64,000 nucleotides of DNA from assembly GCA_018969295.1 (NCBI GenBank), contig JAGWYN010000001.1, positions 1 through 64,000 on the forward strand, in the 5' to 3' direction. A program made the translations under genes and the position numbers. The notes below the pieces were generated by a model, which saw only the letters and a program-made list of their open reading frames with translations, did no database searches and was not told the DNA's origin. This DNA comes from Chloroflexota bacterium (lineage in GTDB: Bacteria > Chloroflexota > Anaerolineae > Caldilineales > Caldilineaceae). Shown one piece after another: positions 43,210-52,328 of the stretch (position 1 is its first letter; each line of letters starts with the position of its first letter).

Positions 43210-44376
43210 TCATGATTCAACCGCAACCGGCCGGCCGGTGCGTACCGAATCCAAAAGTGCCTGGACGACCTGGACTTGGCGCAGGCCGTCGTGGTGAGTG
43301 GGCAGCGGTCCACGGCGCTGCCACGAAGTGGGGGTCAGGGTGCCTTCGGCCACTGCATCCAACATCGGGCCCACCAACATCATCCCATCGGCCTGGTCTC
43401 CTCCGATGTGTTCGAAGGAGGCCTGCACCGTCGAAACGTCGTAGCCTGCCGTTGCTGGTCGATAGTGGCGCGACAGCCGCACGTCGATCCCCTCTTCTCC
43501 CAGCCGGCGTTGGTGTTCGGCCAGCAGAGCCTCCGCCGGCGGCGCCGACAGGTTGGCACGCCAGCTTTCCTGTACCCCGAAGCCAGGACGTTTGTTGTAG
43601 AAAATGCTGCCGCTCATGCCGGTGAAGCTCGAATAGTACTCGACGATCGGCTCCATGTGTTTGATCCATTCTGCCTTGACGCGCACCTTCAGCCCGCTGT
43701 CGAAGATCAGAAAGGCATCGTACAGATCGGGGGTGAACCCCAGCACCTGCTGCTGGCTGATGGCAAAGACTTCGACCACGCGCGCCGGGGCAAAATACCA
43801 ATGCATCAGATCCACGACGTGGCTCAACAAAAAGTGGGCGGGCGAAGAACCGGCGGCAAACTCGCGGCTCCGCTCCCCCCACAGCCGAGTCGGCACGCTG
43901 ATGTTGTCGTCCAGCCGTGACTCGGCGTAGACCGGTGCCCCGATCAGCCCCTCTTGCAGCAGATAGTGGGTGGCCAGGTCGTAGGGCATGGCCCGGTTGG
44001 CAAAGTTGACAAAGAGCCGGGTGCCGTGTTGCTCGACCCGGTCGAAGATCGTCGCAGCCTGGCTCAGTTCGGTCGCCAGCGGCTTCTCCTGCAGGATCAC
44101 TGGCACACCGGCGTCGATCGCTGCCAGCGTCGGTGCCAGATGCAGATGATCGGGGGTGGCCACCACCACCAGGTCGAGACGCTGTTCTTTGAACAGCGCG
44201 GCGGCGTCGGTGTAGGCGGTGCTTTTGTGCTGGGCCGCAGCCGTTGCAGCCGCAGCCTGTCGCACATCGCAGACCCCAACGACCTGGATCTCCGGGCGCC
44301 GGCTGAAAAGCTGCAGATACTGGTTGCCCAGCAGCCCCAACCCGATCACCCCTGCCTTTAGTTGCTTTCCAGACAT
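43210..44376 (-). CDS. Gfo/Idh/MocA-family oxidoreductase
   Basis: The ATG at 44376 follows AAAGGTGA and gives 388 residues. The N-terminal NAD(P) Rossmann motif is AGVIGLGLLGNQYLQLF. DLVVVATPDHLHLAPTLAAIDAGVPVILQEKPLA contains the family EKP motif. The C-terminal substrate domain has HFLLSHVVDLMHWYF with the conserved His. Family members oxidise sugars, inositols or sugar acids. In this operon it probably performs the first catabolic oxidation of the imported sugar; the substrate is unknown. Confidence 0.9.
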   Translation of the reverse strand: MSGKQLKAGVIGLGLLGNQYLQLFSRRPEIQVVGVCDVRQAAAATAAAQHKSTAYTDAAALFKEQRLDLVVVATPDHLHLAPTLAAIDAGVPVILQEKPLATELSQAATIFDRVEQHGTRLFVNFANRAMPYDLATHYLLQEGLIGAPVYAESRLDDNISVPTRLWGERSREFAAGSSPAHFLLSHVVDLMHWYFAPARVVEVFAISQQQVLGFTPDLYDAFLIFDSGLKVRVKAEWIKHMEPIVEYYSSFTGMSGSIFYNKRPGFGVQESWRANLSAPPAEALLAEHQRRLGEEGIDVRLSRHYRPATAGYDVSTVQASFEHIGGDQADGMMLVGPMLDAVAEGTLTPTSWQRRGPLPTHHDGLRQVQVVQALLDSVRTGRPVAVES

Positions 44377-44407
44377 GATTTCACCTTTTCTCAAAAAGAG
44401 CCGGCAC

Positions 44408-44426
44408 CCAGCCACAAGAAGGCTGG
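44408..44426. repeat. Small hairpin between ROK regulator and oxidoreductase genes
   Basis: CCAGCC (44408-44413) pairs with GGCTGG (44421-44426) around ACAAGAA; outer CCGG segments can extend it across symmetrical internal loops. It may lower read-through or protect the regulator mRNA end. Confidence 0.45.
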
Positions 44427-44448
44427 CACCCGGTACGGATAAAACAGT

Positions 44449-45711
44449 TCAGACCGCGACCCCTCCTCTCGGCTGACTCCGCGGCTCCTGGTAGCGAGAG
44501 AGGGTCAGCCCCAGCTCGCGCGACAGCAGCAGCGCCGCAGCCCCCAAAATCACGGCGTCCGACCCATGTTCGGCGATCTCGAGCGTGGTCTGGCAGACCA
44601 GGTCGGGGATGGCTGTGCCCGGCAGAGCAGCCCGGACTGCCTCCAGCCATGCTGTGCCGAACTGGGTGATGCTGCCGACCAGTCGGATCTGCTGGATGTT
44701 GAGCAGGGCGACCAGCGCTGCCACGGCCTGGCTGACGTAGCGGGCATTGGCCTGGACCAACTGGGCTGCCAGCGGATCTCCTGCCCGAAAGGCTTCCACC
44801 ACGGCCTCCAGAGCTGGCGAGCTGGCCGCTGCCAGCGCCCGAGCCAGCTGCGAGTCGGGTGCGGTGGCAGCCAACGCCTGCGCCTGCCGCACCATCGCCT
44901 GCGAACTCACCTGGGTCTCCAGACAGCCGAAGTTGCCACAGGCGCAGCGCTCCCCTTGCGGGTCGACGACCATGTGGCCGATCTCCCCGGCCCCGAATCC
45001 ATCCCCGAAAAAAAGCTGGCCATCCAGGATCAGGCCGGCCCCCACATCCTGGCCCACCCGAAGCACAGCCAGATTGCGCAGCGTGCGGTTGCTGCCGAAC
45101 AGATATTCGGCGAGCGCTGCGACCTGGCTGGCATTGGCCACATGCACGGGCCGTTGGTATCGTTCGTGCAGCAGCTTGCCGATCGGCAGATTGTTCCACC
45201 CAAAAAAGACCGATCTGCGCACGGTCCCGCTCTGTGTGTCGACAATTCCTGGAGAGGCAACACCGATCCCCAGGAGGGGCTGGGTGGCGTGCGCCATCAA
45301 CTCGTCGGTCAGCGCTGTGAGCTGCTGCACCGCCTCTTGGCCTCGCGCTGAACCGACTGCCAGCGACTTGCTGTATAAAATCTCACCGTTCAGGTCGAGC
45401 AGCGCCGCTCGAAATTCGTGGACCGCCAGCCGCAGGGCAATCAGCTGGCGGCTGGCAGCGGCGACCTGGAGCAGAATTGGGCGGCGTCCCCGTTTGGTGG
45501 GCAGGGCGAGCTCCCCGCTGGCGTGCAGGTCAAGCTCGCTGACCAGCTGGTCGGCGAGCAGCTCTGCCACCAGTTCTGAAACGGTCACGGGGGTCAGCTG
45601 GGTGAGGCGAGCCACATCAGCCCGGCTCAGCGTGCCGTGGTCAAAGATCGTGCGCAGCACCAGTTGGCGGTTGTAGGTGCGGGTTTGTTGGTGTGTCGCT
45701 TTTTCATGCAT
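44449..45711 (-). CDS. ROK-family transcriptional regulator
   Basis: The ATG at 45711 follows AAAGGAG, giving 420 residues. An N-terminal winged helix (NRQLVLRTIFDHGTLSRADVARLTQLTPVTVSELV) precedes the ROK sugar-kinase-like domain. The ROK zinc motif CACGNFGCLE near 243-252 and a DVGAGLILDGQLFFGDGFGAGEIGH block are present. It is a XylR/NagC-type repressor rather than a kinase. It heads the operon with the oxidoreductase, transporter and ATP-grasp-like gene, and two palindromes lie in its promoter region. Confidence 0.92.
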   Translation of the reverse strand: MHEKATHQQTRTYNRQLVLRTIFDHGTLSRADVARLTQLTPVTVSELVAELLADQLVSELDLHASGELALPTKRGRRPILLQVAAASRQLIALRLAVHEFRAALLDLNGEILYSKSLAVGSARGQEAVQQLTALTDELMAHATQPLLGIGVASPGIVDTQSGTVRRSVFFGWNNLPIGKLLHERYQRPVHVANASQVAALAEYLFGSNRTLRNLAVLRVGQDVGAGLILDGQLFFGDGFGAGEIGHMVVDPQGERCACGNFGCLETQVSSQAMVRQAQALAATAPDSQLARALAAASSPALEAVVEAFRAGDPLAAQLVQANARYVSQAVAALVALLNIQQIRLVGSITQFGTAWLEAVRAALPGTAIPDLVCQTTLEIAEHGSDAVILGAAALLLSRELGLTLSRYQEPRSQPRGGVAV

Positions 45712-45858
45712 GGCCGCTCCTTTCTGGGAAGGCCTGGTGCGCCTTGCTTTTGGACAGACGCTTCGGGTCTTTGTCGGTGCGCAGCCTGGCAAGTGGGGGC
45801 TTGCAGGGTCGACCACAAGGTTGCAAAGAGCGATCGCATGGCTGTTTAATTATTTAAT

Positions 45859-45888
45859 TTAGTCAACTAACAATTATGGCCCCATAAT
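45859..45888. promoter_or_regulatory. Two palindromic operator candidates of the ROK regulator
   Basis: TTAGTCAACTAA (45859-45870; arms TTAGT/ACTAA) recalls the TTAGT...ACTAA core of XylR-type ROK operators. A second inverted repeat, ATTATGG/CCATAAT around CC (45873-45888), overlaps the -10 box. The first lies just downstream of the predicted transcription start. Either could be the repressor site. Confidence 0.65.
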
Positions 45889-45912
45889 AGCACAGCTGCA
45901 AACGGCTGTCAA
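45884..45912 (-). promoter_or_regulatory. Promoter of the ROK operon
   Basis: On the minus strand TTGACA (45912-45907) and TATTAT (45889-45884) are 17 bp apart with TGC before the -10. The -35 box overlaps the stop codon of the ATPase gene ending at 45909. Confidence 0.85.
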
Positions 45913-47237
45913 CTGGGTTTTTCTGCGGGGGGCAGATGCAGCAGCCCTTCTGATTCCAAGGTGATCAGTGCTCGGCTGTCGTCATAGGCCAGCACTTCGG
46001 CGTAGCGGCCCCAGTCGACGATTGTGTCCAGCTGGTGCTGCGCTTCCCCGGGGGGAAACTCCAGTTCCAGTGCGATGTGGACGACATCCCATGTCAGACA
46101 GTGATTTTCCGATGCATGCAGCAGGGTGAGCAGCCACCGGATGAGCGGGAGGCGGCAAATGCGGACTGCAAAAATTCCTTTGCGTCCCAGAATGCCTGCG
46201 GCTGCAAAGGTGTCGCCCAGTGCTGTCAGCGCAACGTCCCCATTTTGAACGGTGACAAAGCCCAACAGTTCAGCGGCTTCGACCAGGCGCAGCATCGCGT
46301 CTGAGTTGACCCCCAGCTGTTCTGGCAGGCGATAGATGTCGGCGTGTGGGGTGCTGAGTCTGGTGAGATGTTCGAGCAGGCCTGTCAGGTGGCCGATCGA
46401 CACCTGGGGCAAGCCCCGTGTGACGCCTGGTTCGCCCGGTGCGCTTCCCAGCTCGACAGGCTCGGCTTTGGTCTGGCCGGCCAACAGGCTGTAGACCTGG
46501 TCGACCAGTGCTGTAAAGGCTGGCGCGTGACGGACCCTGGGGTGAGAGAGTGGAATGGAAAGGTCGGCCACAATCCGTCCGGGCCCTTTGTCCATGACAA
46601 CAATGCGGTCGGCCAGGAAAACGGCCTCTTCGATATGGTGGGTCACCAACAAAATCGCTTTGGTCGGAATTTTTCCGCCGGTCCAGAGTTCGACCAGTTC
46701 GCTGCGCAGCGTCTCTGCGCTGAGCACATCCAACGCTGAAAAGGGTTCATCCAGACAAAGAAGTTCTGGATTGAGCGCCATTGCGCGGGCAAAGCCCACT
46801 TTTTGGCGCATCCCCCCGGACAGCTCGCGCGGGTAGGCGCTCTCGAACCCATCCAACCCGACCCGGTCCAGCAGTTCCATGGTGCGGGCGAGGCGGACTG
46901 TGGGAGGGACCCCGCGCGCCTTGAGGGCCAGGGCGACATTTTCCAGCACCGAAAACCAAGGAAACAGCGCAAAGGTCTGAAAGACAATGGTGGCATAGGG
47001 GTTGACGCCTGAAAGGGGGTGACCTCTGTAGAGCACACGTCCCTCGCTGGGCTTTTGCAGGCCGGCGACGATCCGCAGCAGGGTACTTTTTCCGCAGCCT
47101 GAAGGCCCGAGGATCGCCACGAATTCGCCTTCGTGCAACGAAAAATTGATATTTTCGACCGCAACAAAGGTGCGTTGACGGTTGCTGTAGCGCTGTGCGA
47201 CTGCGATCAGTTCCAGCAGGGGAGGTGATTGCGCCAT
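45909..47237 (-). CDS. Nitrate/sulfonate-type ABC ATPase with AAA-associated C-terminal domain
   Basis: This 442-residue protein has one ATPase domain (about 1-265): Walker A GPSGCGKST, signature LSGGMRQK, Walker B LLCLDEPFSALD and the His switch VTHHIEEA. The remainder (about 285-435) is the AAA-associated domain seen in COG4754-like ATPases (SIGHLTGLLEHL; DIYRLPEQLGVNSDAMLRLVEAAELLGFV; GDTFAAAGILGRKGIFA), which looks like a regulatory winged-helix module. It lies 3 bp from the duplicated permease gene and should drive it. It is the last gene of the large minus-strand block. Confidence 0.88.
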   Translation of the reverse strand: MAQSPPLLELIAVAQRYSNRQRTFVAVENINFSLHEGEFVAILGPSGCGKSTLLRIVAGLQKPSEGRVLYRGHPLSGVNPYATIVFQTFALFPWFSVLENVALALKARGVPPTVRLARTMELLDRVGLDGFESAYPRELSGGMRQKVGFARAMALNPELLCLDEPFSALDVLSAETLRSELVELWTGGKIPTKAILLVTHHIEEAVFLADRIVVMDKGPGRIVADLSIPLSHPRVRHAPAFTALVDQVYSLLAGQTKAEPVELGSAPGEPGVTRGLPQVSIGHLTGLLEHLTRLSTPHADIYRLPEQLGVNSDAMLRLVEAAELLGFVTVQNGDVALTALGDTFAAAGILGRKGIFAVRICRLPLIRWLLTLLHASENHCLTWDVVHIALELEFPPGEAQHQLDTIVDWGRYAEVLAYDDSRALITLESEGLLHLPPAEKPS

Positions 47238-47240
47238 GCT

Positions 47241-48965
47241 TCATTCCATCCGGAATTTTTCTGCGGCCAGGGTATAGAGTCGACGCCAGAGCAGGCGATT
47301 GATCGCCACCACTGTGGCGACCAGTGCGAGCGTGGCTGCCAACAACAAAGCGTAGTTCCCTGCTGCAGTCGCCTGTGCGAGGGTTGCACCGATTCCCAGG
47401 ACTGCAAAGTGATGGCCGCCAAATTCGGTGTACTCGGCCACAACACTGGCGTTCCAGGCGCCTCCGCTGGCTGTGATCGAGCCGGTGACGATAGCTGGGA
47501 AAAGTGACGGCAAAATCAGGCTACGCCAGCGGGCCAGTCGGCTGAGATGCAAGAGTGCGGCGGTTTGCTGGAGATCTTGTGGGATCGCGGCTGCCCCGGC
47601 AATCACATTGAAGAGCAGATACCACTGAGTTCCTAACAGCATCAACATGACTGCCGCCACATTCAGCCCTCCGGGCCAGCCCAGAAACAACAAGAGCAGG
47701 GCTGGAAAGAGGGCTGTGGCGGGCAGCGAGGCCAGGCTCTGAACAACTGGCTGCAGCCAGCGGGCCAGCCGAGGATTGGTGCCGATGGCCACGCCGACGG
47801 GAATTGTCCAGGCCAGTGCAATGCCGAGGGCTGCCGTCACGCGCAGCAGCGTGGCCAACAGAGCCAGGCCGATGGCTGTCCATTCCTCTGGGGTCACAGC
47901 CTGGAGCAGTTGAAATGCCAGGAATGCGCCGTAGGCGACCAGGGCAACAATCACCACCCTGGCGCCGGCCAGGAACGGCAAACACCCTGGTGCGGCGCCG
48001 TCGGGAGGGTCCAAGGGTGCCAGGTACTTGCCCAGCCAGCTGTCGAGGCGTTCGTTGCCGGCACCTGCCCATCGACCACACCGTCTCCACAGCGCAGAGC
48101 CCTGCAACCAGTCATAAAACCAGGAGGTCGGCGGCACAGCTGTTGCCACCATCTCCACTTTGAAGCGTTCTGCCCAGACCAGCAACGGGCGCCAGAGCAG
48201 CTGGTCCAACACAACGACCAGCAGCCCCAGCGCTGCAATCCCCACGACCAACATCGGGAGATCGCCTGCACTGGCTGCCGCCTGCAAAAAAGAGCCCAGG
48301 CCGGGCAGCTGAAAGTTGCGGCTTCCAACTGAATACCGTTCTGCTGCCATCAGAAAGAAAAAGCCCCCTGCCCAACTCATCATGCTGTTCCAGATCAGGG
48401 GGATCGCTGCGGAAGGCAACTCCAGCCACTTCAGACGCAGCCAGCGGTTGAAGCGAAAGATGGTGCTTGCCTCGCGCAGCTCCTGACCGATCGTGGTGAG
48501 GGACTGATACCAGGCAAAGGTGAGGTTCCAGACCTGGCTTGTGAAGATCAGCACGATGGCAGCCAGCTCGGCGGCCAGGCTGGCGGGTAAGAGCGCACTC
48601 AGCCCCAACAGAACCACCGGCATGAAGGAAAGAATTGGCACGCTCTGCAGCACATCGAGCAGGGGCAGCAGGATCTGCCTGGCAGGAGGGATGTAGGCAG
48701 CCAGGTAGCCGTAGACGAGCGTGAATGCGAGAGAGAGCAGGTAGGCGGCCAACATCCGTCCCAGCGAGAGCGCTGTATAGCCTGGCAGTGCCAGCAGGCT
48801 GAGCTGGAGATCAGGAGTTGTGAGGGTGTGGGGGGCTTCTGCGGCCAGCCTGGCGCCTGCTGCCAACACCCCCCCGATGGCGAGGAGCAGACTCCATTCC
48901 CCTCCCCCCAGCCGCACTGCGGCTGGGGGGAGGGGTTTCCATCCTGGTGGGGGAAGGCTGTGCAC
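47241..48965 (-). CDS. Duplicated-domain anion-type ABC permease
   Basis: The 574-residue permease contains two BPD_transp_1 domains in one chain, like COG4986 duplicated permeases. The first half has the coupling loop ELREASTIFRFNRWLRLKWLELPSAAIPLIW and the second DLQQTAALLHLSRLARWRSLILPSLFPAIV. It should form the whole channel alone with the AAA-associated ATPase. The start is uncertain: GTG at 48965 is proposed, GTG at 48917 is an alternative, and a 37-bp palindrome falls in the first codons. Similar pairs are annotated for anion uptake. The linked binding protein is of the family-5 peptide type, which is an unusual pairing. Confidence 0.85.
   Translation of the reverse strand: MHSLPPPGWKPLPPAAVRLGGGEWSLLLAIGGVLAAGARLAAEAPHTLTTPDLQLSLLALPGYTALSLGRMLAAYLLSLAFTLVYGYLAAYIPPARQILLPLLDVLQSVPILSFMPVVLLGLSALLPASLAAELAAIVLIFTSQVWNLTFAWYQSLTTIGQELREASTIFRFNRWLRLKWLELPSAAIPLIWNSMMSWAGGFFFLMAAERYSVGSRNFQLPGLGSFLQAAASAGDLPMLVVGIAALGLLVVVLDQLLWRPLLVWAERFKVEMVATAVPPTSWFYDWLQGSALWRRCGRWAGAGNERLDSWLGKYLAPLDPPDGAAPGCLPFLAGARVVIVALVAYGAFLAFQLLQAVTPEEWTAIGLALLATLLRVTAALGIALAWTIPVGVAIGTNPRLARWLQPVVQSLASLPATALFPALLLLFLGWPGGLNVAAVMLMLLGTQWYLLFNVIAGAAAIPQDLQQTAALLHLSRLARWRSLILPSLFPAIVTGSITASGGAWNASVVAEYTEFGGHHFAVLGIGATLAQATAAGNYALLLAATLALVATVVAINRLLWRRLYTLAAEKFRME
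48899..48935. repeat. Perfect 37-bp palindrome at the permease start
   Basis: Arms of 18 bp (48899-48916 and 48918-48935) surround a single base. The stretch is almost entirely G and C. If the permease starts at 48965 the palindrome is translated; if it starts later, the palindrome is an intercistronic hairpin in the mRNA. Confidence 0.85.
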
Positions 48966-48976
48966 GGACGTCTGGG

Positions 48977-49651
48977 CTACGCTTTCACCTTTGTAGGCGA
49001 CACGTGCCCGTTTTGGGTCTTTGTCGGGGCACTGGCTGTCTCCGTCGGGCTGGCCAGGACAGTTTTGACGGCCATACGAAAGGCGACTGGGTTGCGCTCG
49101 ACAGCGCTGCAGAGCACAGCATAAATTTTGCTGGCGCTTTCGCCCTCGGCTGTGAGCAGGGTACGCTCCGTCTGAGCAACCACACCGGCGCTGATCAGGT
49201 GGGTCAGCAGCTGGCGCCCAAACTCCTGCGCTGGCTGGGCAGCCGGATCTTGTTGGTAGAGCAGCCAGCTTTCCAGGCTCTGGACATCGTCCTGGCAGTG
49301 GTAGGCATCGTAACACGCCTTCACATACTGGACGGCGATCGGACGCAGGGTAGGGGCCAGAAGACGGACCGCATCGTTTTCGAGCACCCATTGGGATTGA
49401 AAACCCAGGTCGTGGCAGAACTCCTCCAGCCGACCGGCCAACGCCTGGATCGCTTCGTCGGGAAGTGAACCCAGCCACTGGACCACCCTGGGGCTGTCGG
49501 CGAAGGCACCCTGTGCCCAATCTTTGAAGCGAACGCCATTTTTGTCGACAGCCATCTTGCGCTGTCGTTTGCGTTCCTGGATGCGCCGATCGACGACAAC
49601 AGCCAGGCCACTGAAGACAACCAACAACAAAATTAAATTGAGATATCCCAT
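48977..49651 (-). CDS. Membrane-anchored protein of unknown function
   Basis: The ATG at 49651 has GAGGGG just upstream and gives 224 residues. I do not recognise a family. One N-terminal hydrophobic helix (NLILLLVVFSGLAVVV) is followed by a basic cluster (DRRIQERKRQRK), which predicts a cytoplasmic body. The body is mostly helical (WLGSLPDEAIQALAGRLEEFCHDLG; SWLLYQQDPAAQPAQEFGRQLLTHLISAG). It lies between the family-5 binding protein and the permease, so it may belong to the uptake unit. Confidence 0.7.
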   Translation of the reverse strand: MGYLNLILLLVVFSGLAVVVDRRIQERKRQRKMAVDKNGVRFKDWAQGAFADSPRVVQWLGSLPDEAIQALAGRLEEFCHDLGFQSQWVLENDAVRLLAPTLRPIAVQYVKACYDAYHCQDDVQSLESWLLYQQDPAAQPAQEFGRQLLTHLISAGVVAQTERTLLTAEGESASKIYAVLCSAVERNPVAFRMAVKTVLASPTETASAPTKTQNGHVSPTKVKA

Positions 49652-49696
49652 ATGCCCCTCTGATCTTTCATCTACAACCGTCACAACAGTAAATTG

Positions 49697-51301
49697 CTAG
49701 GCAGCCCCTTCGATGGTGACCCCATAAAAGTCGATCCACCCAGCGGGGTGACCTACAAAGCCTTGCACCTTGCGTTGCATCGCCATCAGCACCGGGCGGA
49801 AGTAGGGGATCACGACAGCCCCTTGTTCCTGGACGATCTGTTGGGCTTTGTGGTAGAGTGCCATCCGGGTTTTCTGGTTGGCTTCGCTGCGTGCCTGGTC
49901 GAGCAACGCATCCAGTTCTGGGGTACTCCACTTGCTTTCGTTTTGAGGAGACTTAGAATAGTGGGCCAGCGTGAATGTTTCATCGATACTGACCCGAAAA
50001 TTCCAGTTTCCCACGTGAAAGGGCACTTTTCCTCCATAGTCGGACCAGTAGACGTCGGCCGGGACGCGCGTCACACGAATCTGGATTCCTGCCAGGGCTG
50101 CCATCTGGCTGAAGGATTCTGCCAGAAGCAGCATACCGGGTCGCGAGTCGGAGGTGATCAGATCCAGCGTCAGCCCGTTGGGATGGCCAGCCTCTGCCAG
50201 CAGCTGGCGTGCCCGTTCGACGTTTTGTTCTGGCAGTGGCAGGTCGGCCACAAAAGCACTGACCGGCGCGACCGGATGGTCGCGGCCCAGCTCTCCGTAC
50301 CCGTGCATGGCCTGCTCGATCAACAGCGGGCGATCGGCGCAGGCTTTGAGCGCCTGGCGCACCCGCAGGTCGGTGAAGGGTGCTTCGGTCGCCTGCATCA
50401 CGATGGTCTGGTAGCGGCCGCTCGGAACCTCCAAAATCACAATCTCTGGGTGCTCTTGCAGCCTGGTCAGATCCTGCAGGTTGACGTCGGCAATCATTTC
50501 TACGTGGCCGGCCAGCAAGGCATCGGCCTGAGCGGCCAAGGTCGAAAAATAGTGGTATTCGACTGCCTGGACCTGATAGTTTTCGGCATCTAGATGTTTG
50601 GGGAAGCGTTGCAGGCGAAGGCGGCCGCCGGGCAGCGAATCCACAAACTGGTAGGGTCCGGCACCGACAGGCAGGGCGTTCAGGGCGCTCGTCGTAGACG
50701 CTGTCGGCACAATACCAGTCTGGGGGGCGGCCAGCATATAGAGCAACTCAGCGTTTGGGGCAGTCAAGTGGAATTGTACAGTATACGCATCGATCGCTTC
50801 CACGCGCGCGATGGCTTGCGTGAGGGCAAAGAGCGATACTCCCAAATCGGGGTCCAAGAGACGCTCGAAGGTGTAGACAACGTCGTTTGCGGTCACGTCG
50901 GCACCGTTGTGAAATGTTCTGCCGCGCTGCAAGGCAAACGTCCAGGTCAGCAGATCGGGCGCGGTCTCCCAGGAGCTTGCCAGCAGAGGCTGTGGCAACA
51001 GATCTGTGTCGATCCAGATCAGGGCTTCATAGAGGGCGAAAGCCACGTGATATTCTTCGGAGATCGACATGCGCGCAGGGTCAAACGTTTTGGGCGGGGT
51101 GCTGAATGCGACGCGCAGAAGCGACGGTTGTGGGCGGGGTGTGGGCTGGTTTGCAGCCAGGAGGGTCGCCTCGGGGAGGGGCTCTGGGCCGGAATCGGTC
51201 CCGGTGCATCCTCCGCCTGCCAACAGCAGCCCCATGCCTCCCAGCCATTTCAGCAAGGAGCGCCGCGAGAGGTGAGGAGGGAGGTGTAGAAATTTTGTCA
51301 T
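49697..51301 (-). CDS. Family 5 (peptide/nickel-type) ABC substrate-binding lipoprotein
   Basis: The 534-residue protein has a Tat-like signal (RRSLLK) and a lipobox ending LAGGGC with Cys 32. The SBP_bac_5 fold is shown by RVAFSTPPKTFDPARMSISEEYHVAFALYEALI, WTFALQRGRTFHNGADVTANDVVYTFERLLDP and a late DALLDQARSEANQKTRMALYHKAQQIVQEQGAVVIPYF block. Such proteins bind oligopeptides, nickel chelates or opines. No Dpp/Opp permeases are present; the nearest permease is the duplicated anion-type one downstream. Confidence 0.9.
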   Translation of the reverse strand: MTKFLHLPPHLSRRSLLKWLGGMGLLLAGGGCTGTDSGPEPLPEATLLAANQPTPRPQPSLLRVAFSTPPKTFDPARMSISEEYHVAFALYEALIWIDTDLLPQPLLASSWETAPDLLTWTFALQRGRTFHNGADVTANDVVYTFERLLDPDLGVSLFALTQAIARVEAIDAYTVQFHLTAPNAELLYMLAAPQTGIVPTASTTSALNALPVGAGPYQFVDSLPGGRLRLQRFPKHLDAENYQVQAVEYHYFSTLAAQADALLAGHVEMIADVNLQDLTRLQEHPEIVILEVPSGRYQTIVMQATEAPFTDLRVRQALKACADRPLLIEQAMHGYGELGRDHPVAPVSAFVADLPLPEQNVERARQLLAEAGHPNGLTLDLITSDSRPGMLLLAESFSQMAALAGIQIRVTRVPADVYWSDYGGKVPFHVGNWNFRVSIDETFTLAHYSKSPQNESKWSTPELDALLDQARSEANQKTRMALYHKAQQIVQEQGAVVIPYFRPVLMAMQRKVQGFVGHPAGWIDFYGVTIEGAA

Positions 51302-51332
51302 CAGGGCCTGGGTTCTCCCATGAACTGGCTCT

Positions 51333-52328
51333 TTATGGGTCGATCAAGGTCGCTGTATTGGGGGGGGCAAACCCCAGCGGCCATCTGGTTTGTGTATCGT
51401 AGCGGGCACCTGCCAGATTGGCGTTCAGCTCGGGGGGGCCCTGGACAGCGCTCAGCTGGCTTTGACGCAGGTCACACTGTTGCAGTTTGGCTCCTTTGAG
51501 CGTGGCCCCCAGCAGGTTGGCGTTGAAGAGCCTGGCCTGACGCAGGTCAGCGCCATCCAACTGTGCGCCGCTCAGGTCGGTGTTGCTCAGGTTGGCGTTG
51601 GCAAACTGGCCGCCAATCAAGTTCATGTTGCGCAGCGTCACGCCTTCCAGATTGGCCCGCTCCAGGTTGGCTCCTTGGAAGGAGCTGCCAGTCAGATTGC
51701 TGCCGGTCAGAATGGTGCCAATAAGCAGTGCACCGCGCAGGTCGCTGCCTTTGTCGCGTGGATTGTTGACGGCGAAGGTGGCACCTTTCAGATAGGCCCA
51801 GCTGAGATCGGCCCCGCGCAAATCTGCCCCGCCCAGGTTGACGCCGCGCAGGTCAGCGCCGCGCAAGTTGCACCCCACCATCTGGGCGTTCACCAGCATG
51901 GCAGCGCGCAGCTTGACCTGTGTCAGGTCGATCCGGGTCAGAAAGGCTTCCGTGAGATTGGCGCCGCTCAAATTGGCGCCGTCGAGCAGGGCGCTGCTCA
52001 GGTTAGCGCCGGTGAGATTTGCCCCTATCAAATTGGCCCCACGCAGGTCGGCTGTCGCCAACCTCGCATAAGACAGATCAGCTCCGCTCAGATCGGCGTT
52101 GCGCAGATTGGCGCCGGTCAGCTCTGCTTCTGCCAGGATCGCCTTGCGCAGGTCGGCATTTTCCAGGTCAACCTGGACCAAGGTGCGCTTGTAAAGGTTG
52201 GCCCCCAGGCAATTGGGTGGGCAGCCGGGGGGAAGCCCATCCGAACATCCCCCCAACCACAGAAAGAGGCCAAGCAGCATCCCCGTGTACCGCAGCCCAG
52301 CTGCGGTACGCCTCGTGGTCTGGTTCAC
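51333..52328 (-). CDS. Pentapeptide-repeat lipoprotein
   Basis: The GTG at 52328 was chosen because GGGAG precedes it and it overlaps the upstream stop; the N-terminus is then a good lipoprotein signal (lipobox LGGC, Cys 28). The 331-residue protein has about 45 consecutive A(D/N)LxX pentapeptides from about residue 45 to 295, forming a right-handed beta helix outside the membrane. It ends in a short tail with YDTQTRWPLGF. The overlap with the pentapeptide/binding-protein fusion indicates a paired function. Secreted pentapeptide proteins have no established role. Confidence 0.88.
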   Translation of the reverse strand: MNQTTRRTAAGLRYTGMLLGLFLWLGGCSDGLPPGCPPNCLGANLYKRTLVQVDLENADLRKAILAEAELTGANLRNADLSGADLSYARLATADLRGANLIGANLTGANLSSALLDGANLSGANLTEAFLTRIDLTQVKLRAAMLVNAQMVGCNLRGADLRGVNLGGADLRGADLSWAYLKGATFAVNNPRDKGSDLRGALLIGTILTGSNLTGSSFQGANLERANLEGVTLRNMNLIGGQFANANLSNTDLSGAQLDGADLRQARLFNANLLGATLKGAKLQQCDLRQSQLSAVQGPPELNANLAGARYDTQTRWPLGFAPPNTATLIDP

